A DNA stretch of 33,644 bases, taken from assembly GCA_032718475.1 (NCBI GenBank), contig JAUCBJ010005706.1, forward strand, positions 1 through 33,644, read 5' to 3'. Under the pieces are notes generated by a model. It made no database searches and was not told the DNA's origin. It saw nothing but the letters and a program-made list of their open reading frames with translations. Each line of letters begins with the position of its first letter. Positions within the stretch are counted from its first letter, which is position 1. The position numbers and the translations under genes were made by a program. Below are positions 18,383 to 28,200 of this stretch, piece by piece. The DNA comes from Nemertoderma westbladi. Taxonomy: Eukaryota; Xenacoelomorpha; Nemertodermatida; Nemertodermatidae.

Positions 18383-18533
18383 TTTCCCTCAATTGTTAAA
18401 GTGATCGTTTATTGTTTTGGTTAGAAAAGCCCGCCTCTGTAACCTGCTCCTTTCCCTTAATTGGTAAAGTAGCCGTTTATTGTTTTGGTTAGAAAAGCCT
18501 GCCTCTGTAACCTGCTCCTTTCCCTCAATTGGT
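18383..18533 (+). repeat. 68-bp tandem repeat, left arm
   Basis: TTTCCCT(C/T)AATTG starts at 18383, 18451 and 18519 (period 68). Each unit includes TTTATTGTTTTGGTTAGAAA and CTCTGTAACCTGCTCC. The third copy is partial. The same unit appears inverted at 19196-19337. Confidence 0.9.
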
Positions 18534-19195
18534 ATATATTTTGGAATAACTTTGGAATAATTTTAGATTTTATATAGGATTATATATATAGGATATATTA
18601 TATAGGAATATCCCGAACCAAAGATCTTGTCACATAACATATGGGGGTGAGGGAGGGGGCATAATCTCCTAATTCCAGTATTCTGACTGGGGGCATAATC
18701 TCCTAGGAGATTTTTCCCGGGGGGGGGGGGGGGGCATTTTCGACTGGAGGGCAAATCCTCCTGCTACACAGGTATGCATCCGATGCAGCAAGGTATGGTA
18801 GGAGTAGGAAGTAGGAACATACTGTACTCGTTTTTCGTTTCGTCAATTCGTACCTTGTTCATATAAGTACGTATAAATTAATAGTATAAACAACTAGACC
18901 AATGTAAAGTAAAGTAAAGCAAATTTTCTTCGACCATTAGGCCCTGGATTACGCACAATATCTGACAACTTACTGACTTATTTCCAGTGTGGTCCCCCCC
19001 AGAGCTATACTCCCCAGAGGAAACTCAGGCCCATGTAAGTAAACATTCCCAGAGTGCCCAGGAAAGCCAAAATGAGACAACGTTTATTTAAAGGGGTGGG
19101 TGGGTGAATGGATGGGTGGTGGGTCGGTAGATCGGTAGGATAATGAGAATGAGGGAAAGTGGTTTGGAATATGAGAATCAATTAACGCTGTTTGT
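18534..19195. other. Interior between inverted tandem arrays
   Basis: Contains a G16 run (18719-18734), a short duplication of GGGGGCATAATCTCCT (about 18653 and 18690), and a GGGT-type minisatellite (19095-19130). No coding frame. Confidence 0.6.
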
Positions 19196-19337
19196 TACCT
19201 ACTAATTGAAGGAAAGGGGCAGGTTACAGCGGTGGCACTTTCTAACCAAAACTATAAACGTTGTTGTCACCTACAAATTGAGGGAAACAAACAGGTTACA
19301 AAGTCTGTCTTTTCTAACCAAACCAAAACAATAAACA
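19196..19337 (-). repeat. About 72-bp tandem repeat, right (inverted) arm
   Basis: AATTGAAGGAAA (19204) and AATTGAGGGAAA (19276) are 72 bp apart, each followed by CAGGTTACA and TTTCTAACCAAA. This is the reverse complement of the 68-bp unit at 18383-18533, with small indels. Together the arms may be the long inverted ends of a non-autonomous element. A CCCA-rich minisatellite follows at 19340-19450. Confidence 0.85.
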
Positions 19338-19565
19338 ACCATCCACCCACCTTCCCATCCACCCACCTTCCCACATCGCCATCCATCCTCCCACATTACT
19401 ACCCACCTTCCCACATTACCATAGTACCACCCACCCACCCACCTTCTCAGCTCACCGTCCGACCGACTGATCAACAGACCATTCCCCCTCAAAAAATAAA
19501 GGACTTCGCGCAGTACTTGAATACCAAAACACTTCAAAGTATTCGTGCCGAAACGAAAACTACCT

Positions 19566-19638
19566 TGGCCCCCACTCGGGGGTTGAACCCACAACCTCCG
19601 TGAGATGTGAATTCAATCTAACCACTACACCAAGGTAG
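19566..19638 (-). mobile_element. tRNA-derived SINE head (tRNA-Glu-like)
   Basis: On the minus strand TGGTGTAGTGGTTAG fits a pol III A box and GGTTCAACCCC fits a B box at tRNA spacing. A CTC-containing anticodon-like loop suggests descent from tRNA-Glu. The acceptor stem pairs poorly, so it is not a working tRNA. A second A-box piece (CTAACCACTACACCAAGGT, 19657-19675) lies just upstream, showing a partial duplication. Downstream sequence on the minus strand may be the SINE body; its end is unclear. Confidence 0.65.
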
Positions 19639-19689
19639 GCTCTGAACCAAGGTATCTAACCACTACACCAAGGTGGAACAAGTGTCGGA

Positions 19690-20981
19690 TACCGTCAGAT
19701 CAGATCAGATCGCAGATAAGGACAGTCGTTTTAGCCATTCTACTTATTACAAATATAGTCTAAATCATAATCGATGTTATTGGGCAAACAAGAAGTGCAT
19801 TCGACCATGATATGTCACAATTATCACAGAGCACACGTAGATCCTGATTTATGTGTGTGTCTGATTCCCAGGATTTCATACAGTTATAGCAATAGCCTTA
19901 AAGTATCAGAAGATGCAGATGCAGAAGGAACAACTGTAGCTGGTTTGTTGATAGTTGTCGCGACTGGAGCTTATATAGAACGTTTGTGAATTGCGTATCG
20001 TCATATTATCTTGCATTAATTTATTTGATAATATTATAGTGATTTAGGCGTCATATTTTTATGTTAATATTGTTGATTATTTAGTTGAATTATCGCCATA
20101 AAGTATCTTACATTGATTTATTATATTTATTTATGCTAAAGTTAAATGTATTTTATAGAGTGTGTGATTAGGGAATATTTGATTTAATGTTTGGTGAGTT
20201 TCTAGTGGTATTTAGCAGTAATATTATTGCTTGGTGTAGGCTTCGTAATTATTGCGTTAGTTGAGTATAGATTATTTTGTGTTGTAGTTACATTGAATTT
20301 AATCATTATTAGCCTCTGTTGGTTGTAGGAGTAATCTGGGGGCCAATATTTTCCTTCTGGGAGTGGGATAGAGAGTGAGCGGGTATATTGGAGTGCCTTT
20401 GTGGTGTGTTTGCTTCGCTTGTTGTTGTGTCTGTAGTTCTTTATGTGGAGATGCACTCAGTTGTGTTACTCTATTGTCGTAAAGGTCAAACTGGTTATAG
20501 CCAGCCCGGATGTTTGTAGGAGTAACAGTGCAGTTTATTGCTCGGTTATTAATTAACACATTTTCAGTAGATAATATTGGGTTGGATTTGTTGTATATAA
20601 ACCGATATTCTGGGTATCATTTCTTCAGTAGCCTACGGAACCCCCCCCCCCCCCCCCCCCCCCCAGCCAAGCAGAAGGATGTTTTTTATTATTATTATTG
20701 TTTTAGCGACATAGTTTGGGCAATTTATATTGCGGTTGATTATGTGATTATTATTATGCCTTAATTATTTATATTATTATATTCACTATATTGTCATAAT
20801 ATTTTTACTGATTGTAACATCGTATTGTAAACCATGATAACCTTAAGTACGTAAATATACAGAACTTTATATGATTGTTTTTATAACCTTATGTTTTTAT
20901 AACTTAATTTTATTGCCACACCTTATTTATTTTATCTACATCCCTACCACTCTGTTAGACACTGTCAGCTAACGGCCCTAC
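19690..20981. other. No gene recognised; C24 run
   Basis: AT-rich DNA with GATCA repeats near 19700 and 24 cytosines at 20641-20664. At 19872 a good acceptor (TGTGTGTCTGATTCCCAG) precedes a short open stretch, but no partner exon is visible. Confidence 0.45.
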
Positions 20982-21174
20982 CTTTGTTGTCGGCGTGTTT
21001 TAGCGCGCACAACAGTATCTCTCTCATAACTTTGCGATACCGAGTCACTTCAGATCCTGAGGTAACCCTGCATACTAGTTTATGTTCAGGTGAAGCATCA
21101 AACTTATGATAGCTTCTTGTACCACCAGGGACTCGAGCAACAACTATAGCGAAATGTGGTACCATCTCAGCTTC
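20982..21174 (-). CDS. Exon-like fragment cut by the BEL/Pao LTR
   Basis: Open on the minus strand from the LTR border at 21174 to a donor CAAAG|GTAGGG at 20982. It gives about 64 residues beginning EAEMVPHFAIVVARVPGGTR and ending LLCALKHADNK. GC content and charge pattern are coding-like compared with its surroundings. I do not recognise the family. The upstream part, if any, would lie beyond the far end of the inserted element, outside the window. Confidence 0.35.
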
Positions 21175-22960
21175 TGTTCGCGCTTTCAGACCTTTGGCAG
21201 TTTAACCCACCAAATTAAGATGTCTTCTAGATATTAAATCAGTTTTTAGTCTATGACAAGTATTTGATTCACTACACTAGTCGAAACCAATCCGTGCGCG
21301 ACCATTCACCCGCTGGATATTCCCGGGAGATTGGGTTCGACGGTTTAATTTTATTGCTATGTAAGCCTAATGTATTATTCGACTGACAGTATTATATAAT
21401 CTCTGACAATATTATTCACCTTCGGGAATATTAACAGTTCCTTTAGGACGTGGCGCTTTATCTATATAAACAGAGTTATGACTTAAACTACTCACAACGA
21501 TATGGCTTAATTATAATTCACATATATGGCGCATTCTTTAGGAATTGCTTCTTTAACAGACTCACTCATACACAATGCTGCACAATACTGCACACTAATC
21601 TGCCAATCTTCACTGATTTTAGTCACATATAAAAGGAACACAGACTGAATCATGTAGGGTCTATCAAATAACATTAGATTCACTTCAAACCACTTTAACA
21701 TAAGTCACAATCGTTTATCTGTAACCCTTCTCTCTTACCTTCGGTATATCAAGAATATTGGGTTTCGGGGTTATTTATCGTTATTCCAAATATAATAATT
21801 CATCAACCATATTATGAAGAACTGACAGTAAATAGCAGTATAAAACAACAACTGAACACTGATTGTTATGAGTTTGCAATGTTTCAGCAGTCAGTATGTA
21901 TGATCAGTTAGCAGGTGATTCCATGAGTCAGGTAGTCGTTAGGTTAAAGGATATATGCCCTTTATAATTAAACCTACTAGTGTAAGACTAAAAAACAGTA
22001 AAGCACAAAATACTTCCAAGCCGTTCTTTCTTTGGCTCAGGACTGAATGTAAACACTGCACATAGGCATTGCGTCATTTCTCGGAAATTTTCTGTACAAG
22101 GAGCCACAAAAACGCTCTAATTGGCTGACTGAACTGAGAGACGCCGTAGAACAAAGGAAATCAACACGTATGAATGTCAGCTGTTAACCGTAGTCATAGT
22201 AACTACTGTTCAAGAGTAGCTATCACCCCTTTGCGTCACGAATTGCCATAGATTCATAAAATATGCCTTTCACAGTACACATACGGAGGAAATAGGTCTT
22301 AGATCCTCTAAAAACACCGATACAGCAATAATACGGTCTCTTACACTTATTAAATCAACTACAGAGTATTTTAATGTAAAAGATAATAAAAATAACGGGG
22401 CAATTCAGCAAAGGCTTTTACACCGCTCCCAGAAAATGGGATTTTCAGTCTATAGAATATAAAAATCACAGTTTCTAAAACATAAAGATACTCTAAACAG
22501 TTAGTCTTTCTTACGCAGACGGCGTTTACGCAGTTTTTTGAGGCTAGCAAGAGTCTTTTTCTCTTTGGGGGGAGCCACTTTACTAGGAGGGCCATAACTC
22601 CTGGGTGAAGGGTGCAATATGATTGCATCAGAAGGTGTAGGATTGTGGTCGAGGTATCTACCGTTTCGATATGCTTCTCCTCGAGCTGATTTTCCTCCGC
22701 TCGTAGCTGGATACGTTCATCCAAAAACTCTCGCAGAGAATAGGATCGTCCAAGTTCGATAACTTCTTAGAGATTCTGGATTTCCCAATCGAATTGAGAT
22801 AAGGCCAATTCGTTTATCGATTGGACTCACCGTTATAACTTACGTTTATCTGAACAAACGCAGGTTTCCTTTTTGATCTTTATAAAATAGCGTTTAACTC
22901 GTTTCGTACAACGCTCTCCTTCCCCTTGATGAGGGGTTGTATCGTGTTAAACGTGGACGA
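21175..22960 (-). repeat. 3' LTR (minimum extent)
   Basis: The shared sequence is proven only to 22960 because the other copy runs off the window. The true LTR may be longer. One candidate inner end is at about 25216, where CACACA is followed by CCCACTCC (a purine tract in the element's sense) just after the gag-pro stop. That would make an unusually long LTR of about 4 kb. Confidence 0.85.
22371..22724 (-). CDS. LTR-borne open frame, unknown, 117 codons
   Basis: Begins MDERIQLRAEENQLEEKHIE, preceded in frame by GRSYSLREFL back to a stop at about 22770. In an overlapping frame (22501 to about 22716) the same DNA gives a proline-rich stretch and a very basic end, LASLKKLRKRRLRKKD, before a stop. 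The first part of one frame and the second part of the other look more protein-like than either alone, suggesting a frameshift. It may be a relic of an accessory or 3' gene trapped in the LTR. An identical copy is at 33055-33408. No known domain. Confidence 0.25.
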   Translation of the reverse strand: MDERIQLRAEENQLEEKHIETVDTSTTILHLLMQSYCTLHPGVMALLVKWLPPKRKRLLLASKNCVNAVCVRKTNCLEYLYVLETVIFIFYRLKIPFSGSGVKAFAELPRYFYYLLH

Positions 22961-25234
22961 CCATACGGTTGGATAGTGATATTAGGTGTCCGCGTCACAA
23001 TCCGGCTAGGTAAGATGGGCGGCTAGCTAGAAATCACTGTCGGAGTGTTACCGATTAATTGTTAGGGTAGCACTAGATCTTTGAACAGTGAATACAGTCC
23101 GCGAGGATCCGCGACACCACCAAGATCGCAGGTCTGAGGTCCAACTAAGGAATGAGGAGGTTTGACCGAGTATTCCGGGACTCTGATCGTAGGTTTACTC
23201 CAGGATCGTTCGAGCCGAGTGAGCATAGGTGATACGTCAACAAGTTTCGGTTTACGTGGATGTTTATGTCTTTCCGTTCATTAGTTGGGTCTAGGGCATT
23301 TATCGTAATAATACCAAAGACGCACGTCTGGTAGGGTAAACGCGGGTGATATTTATTTGTTGTTACAATGCTTCTATCAAGAATTCCAAATATACGTTGG
23401 AGTTACCGCGTCCATTTGTTTCTTAAGTGTCTTTTCTTTCGAGTCGATTTCGAATAGAATTTTCGCATTTGAATTTCCGTTTATGGTTCCAACTCCGCTG
23501 GGCAGGATATATAGTCGACATAGTCCGTATTGTGTAAATCGATAGGATGACAAGACCATCTTCTATCAACTCCGTCATATCTGCTATATATGAGTTTATT
23601 CACATTATAATGAGTTTATATTTAGGCGAGCGGGCGTCGCTGCCTACCCCAATCAACCCCCGGACAGTACGAGATCCTCAGCGCCGATGTGTCGTCGCCG
23701 CTGTACTTTCGCCAACGACGTAGCCGCACAACGACAACGACAACCGGCACAAGTCACTCAACTGTCCGTCCCAAAGGCTTAGATGTACTTCAGGTTTTCC
23801 TTGGAGAGTTAGGTTACTTTACGATTGCGACTGGCTACTGTAAACACACCTTAGTAGTAACATTCGCCTATAAGCTCACAAGTACCACACACAACTTGTC
23901 ACAAATTACACACACTCGGGTCACTTGTCTGTTAGTCAATGCCTTCCAGAATGTCACTGTATTATTATGTATCCTTGGATACTATCAGTGCACTATTTAT
24001 TCCCTATGCTATTCAATGGGACAAGCTTTCTATTGTTCTTTTAACTCAATTCTAATTCTAGCGTGGTTGTTGCTATGGTGACATTATGCAAAGCTAGCGG
24101 TAGAATTAGGGTGATTCCAATGCATACAGATCTGGGATGTTATTTAATAGTAATTCTTTAATAGTCAATGTTCTGTGTTATACATGACTTTATGAATTTT
24201 ATCGGCTATTGACTATGTTTGGGAGACTTTCACACACTCATACGCATGATAAGATAAATCTCCGCTCCCTTGATCTATTAATTAATGGAATTTTGGGAAC
24301 TTTATAAATTGCGTAAAAATGGCAATTTATTAAATTCATTAAAAGGCATGAATTTAAATTTATTCCCTGAAATTTTATTATTTGATAATTAAATGGACAT
24401 ATTTTGATTCTAGAACATGTCTAGGGACACAAGATCCTTAATTCTATGACAATTGTCTTTTTTAAGAATATCGGTAAATGCTACGATATCTTAATCGACT
24501 AGAATTGTTAAAGGATCTAAATTTTACAGATTTTGACGTATTAGATTTACAAATATTAAATAATTAATATTTGAGATGGGCACCGATTTATTCCAGAACT
24601 TGTCTGGGGACGTTAACCACTGATTCTATAATTTGTCTTTCAAGTATATCGGTGGGTGCCACGATATCTTAATCGACTAGAATTACAGATGGTCAAAGGG
24701 TTTAACAGATTTATTTTGCGTTATACGCTACTGTTAAAGGGACATCACGCTACTATATGTATTATTTAATATACGGTATGAGAGCAATATCGCACGAAGC
24801 AATGTCAGTGTGAAGAGGCAAGTCGTTTCCAAGGTCTACCCAGAGCTTGGTTTAGCCGAGACACGAGGATCTGAACTTTGCATTCCTAATACTCTGCCTA
24901 CCAATAATACTAAAATATAGTAGTGGCTTTATTGTACTTTAATAAGTACGGACATTTCATCTTACTGTAGTCACGTATTTATAATATGATACGGACAGTA
25001 AAGAAAGAGGAAAATAATTATTTCTTGCCGTCGCATTAAATATAATATATACGTAATTAAGTAATAAACGCGAATATATATTGCACTAATCTACTAAATA
25101 ATCGCTAAAATAACATTCTACTGAATAAAATTAAAGAAAACGATTATAATAAAATTACATAGTAATACATACAGAAATATAAAAATAATAAAATAATATA
25201 AAATAATAGAGTCACACACCCACTCCATATGTTG
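22961..25234. other. Region between the proven 3' LTR and the gag-pro stop
   Basis: No convincing gene. It includes two diverged tandem copies (about 24409-24545 and 24587-24720, offset 178) sharing CGATATCTTAATCGACTAGA. It is either more LTR or 3' untranslated sequence of the element. Confidence 0.5.
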
Positions 25235-28200
25235 TTACGTTATGGAGTCCCTAGATGTTTGAAGGATTAGGGAGGTGGTCGTGGGAAGAGAATCTTGACT
25301 TCCACAGTTTCCGGAGAGTCCTCCATTCCCTTCCGATAAACACAAACGACCGACTGGGTGATTGAGTCGCTGCATCCTGAATACAATTCCAGGTTTCCTC
25401 TTCGTCCTGGAATAGTGACGATAGAAACATCGCTCAAAGTATATGACGGCGTCACAAAGCCGATTCCAGGAGCTATAGTGGTCCGTCGCTCTCTGCAGGA
25501 GAGGTGAGAGTCCCTGCGAGACGTCTGATGTTCCAGAGCTCCAATCGCTCTCTCTGATCTTCATGAAGGATCCACTCGTGGAGGGGAGGCCCAGATCCAC
25601 GGCGTCGTCCCTGGCAACATGTAATACCGACAGATCTATCCCGGGTTCAAATAACTCCGATCCACCCGTCCGGGTTTCAGGTTCGACTTTCTCCGCTCCC
25701 TTGGCTGGTCTAATCTCAGTCGGAGTAAGATGGGGAGGCCATTCATTCTCCTTACTCAGGAAGTCGGGTTCACCTAACCTGTCTATAGTATCTGTCAGTT
25801 CTTGAGGAGTTGCTCCTCTGGAAGCGATGTCCGTTGGATTAAACTTCTTGGGGCAATATCTCCATTGATCTACATTGGAGCTAAGATTGTCATTATCTGA
25901 GGAGTGTGGTGTTCCCTCAGTTGGGTCGTCTCCCTCACTAGTATCATCTTCCCATTCACTCACCTGGCAGACGCGATCTTGAAGCAGTCTTTCCCTGAGC
26001 GTTCTACGGGAAGGTCCAGTAAGGTACCAACCTACTCTAGTTCTTACCGCATAGGTCTGTAGTGGCTGCGGTTGAGCAGGCCGTTTCTCTAATGTCTCCA
26101 GCGCCTCATGCGCGTTTTGGCCGATGAGTATTTGCACTCCAGGATAATCAGTCTGGAATCGAGGTATGTTAAGATGTTGGATGCTCTCATCCTCGTCCCA
26201 ATCATAAAGGTCTGCTTGAGTAGTAGCGAAGTTCTTTATAGCCACCATTTTCACTGACCTTATGCTGTGTTCTCCTAATTCGTCCTGGGGGGTGGACAAC
26301 GCTCCGACATAATAATCAGCTGTTATTGTAGATTTCCAAACTTGCATAATGCCTGACATGTTGAGCTTAGTTTGGAACTTGGGTTGTCCAGCAAATATAT
26401 TTTCGGCTAGCTCTTTATCGATGAATGTTCCTGTGCTACCGGAGTCCAGGAGGGCGTTCACTATATAGCTCTTCTGAGGTCCGTGGACCCGTAACTGGAC
26501 TACAGGAAATTCTCGGATTCCTATATTGGAAGTTGGCGCTTTCCAAGATGGTTGTTGATCTGAAGTAGTTAGGGTGAGGTCGCTGTCTGTGTCTTTCTCA
26601 TACATGAGTGCTCGATACACTGCGGTGGTGTTTATTAGGTAACAGGATTCGTTTTGGTCGGAGAACTCGTCCGTATAGAATCCTTCCATCTCAGATTGAT
26701 CAGTGTCGTTCACATCACTGAATTGGACATGTAGTTCGGACTCACTTACCTGACTCGGGCTGTTTCGTTCGAATTCCGTGTGCAACAAGATATGATGTTT
26801 TGCGCCGCACTTTGCACACCTTGCGTCGGAGTTACAGGTTCGCCGTTGGTGTCCTCGTCTGAGGCAATTATAACACAACCGCTTATCCCACATGACTTCA
26901 CGTCTATCCTCGGGTGATTTCCTCAGGAATTTATCACACGCATTTAAACGGTGGGGCCCGTCGCACAGCACACATTTCGGCTTGATGTTACTTACTTTAA
27001 CCTGTGCTATGTGGTGCACACTTGTTCTTTCCTCGGGCTTTCTCACCTGAATTCTTTTAGGAGACGTAGGAAGGGTTTTTTGTACCGGTTCCCTTCTGTC
27101 ATTGGGTCGAGACTCGGATTTACTTACCTGATCTTTAGGCATTTTATTGACATAATAAGATCTGTCAGTGTCTTTCCCGCTGTCCTCTCCTTGAGAAGTT
27201 TGGCTTTCACCGTCGTCGGTATAACATACTGGTGTTACCCTTCTCCTAGAAACGGGTTTCTCACTTACCTTACTTTCCGCTGTCTTCTCTCTGGACTGCT
27301 TCAGGAGCTGTAATTTCACTTCTCCATCTAGGAATGACATGAGATCAGCCATGGTAGGGTCTCGCCGTTGTTGTTCCATCATATATAACACTTTCTTATC
27401 CCAGCGTGTACCTACTCCACCTTTAGGCAAAGTAGAAGCCACTGCTCTAATAACCATAGTGTTCTGATACTCATGAGACTTACCTAGCCAATCTAATTGT
27501 CTGCAGATCTCCTGGATCTCATCGGAAAACTCGATAATTCCGCTACTAATAAACTTTCGGGGCGCTACTAACTTGGCATACAAGTACCCAGCGATATTAT
27601 TCCTATTACCATACCTGATGTTTAGCGTATCCCAAACTTGTCTTAATCCGTCTGGATGTCCAATAAACTTTAACGCCATTAACTTGGGAGATCCTTCCAA
27701 GCACTCGATGAGGTATCTAAGTTTTTCTCCATTAGACAGTACAGAGTTCTGTATGTTATCTTTGTAATATTCATTAAAAGGTAACCATTTCATCTCATCT
27801 CCATTGAACTTGACGATCTCTCCAACCTTTACCGCTTGCCGGGCTTCGGTTCTAGCCATTTGACGCGTAAAACTTTCTTGGGCCATCGTGCTATTTAATA
27901 TCGAGTTATCGGTATATAAATTTCTCGGATTATGATCCGGTCTATAGGGAATATCACTATCAACAGGTCTATAATTACCCTTAATAGGGTTCACTATAGG
28001 AGTTTCTACTTCGCTAGCAGTATAGATGCGTGTAGGTTCCACACCTTGCGCATGAGATACTTCAGACCTAACGGGTTGACACATTGTTACAGGGGGTGGT
28101 GGTATACCCTTTTGTAAATTTACTAATTTATCGCGCTCTAGCGCGATATTTTGCTGCACTTCTTGCAACTCTAACTTGCTTTCCCTCACTGTTCCCTTTA

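Noticed and set aside
19271-19603. Pro/Thr-rich and Trp/Gly-rich frames
   Set aside because: Products of the CCCA minisatellite on either strand.
19566-19638. Functional tRNA-Glu gene
   Set aside because: Boxes A and B are good but the acceptor and T stems pair poorly, and a second A box is duplicated nearby; a SINE head fits better.
19774-19989. Last exon after a TCCCAG acceptor
   Set aside because: No donor partner and no recognisable protein; kept only as a remark in the intergenic entry.
23689-24081. 130-codon frame on the plus strand
   Set aside because: Mixed low-complexity start and random hydrophobic remainder; no family likeness.
25267-25455. Alternative frame ending KILFPRPPP as the true integrase end
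   Set aside because: It overlaps the long frame; the fragment IVTIPGRRGNLELYSG could be a scrap of the integrase tail after a frameshift, but the evidence is too thin to call.
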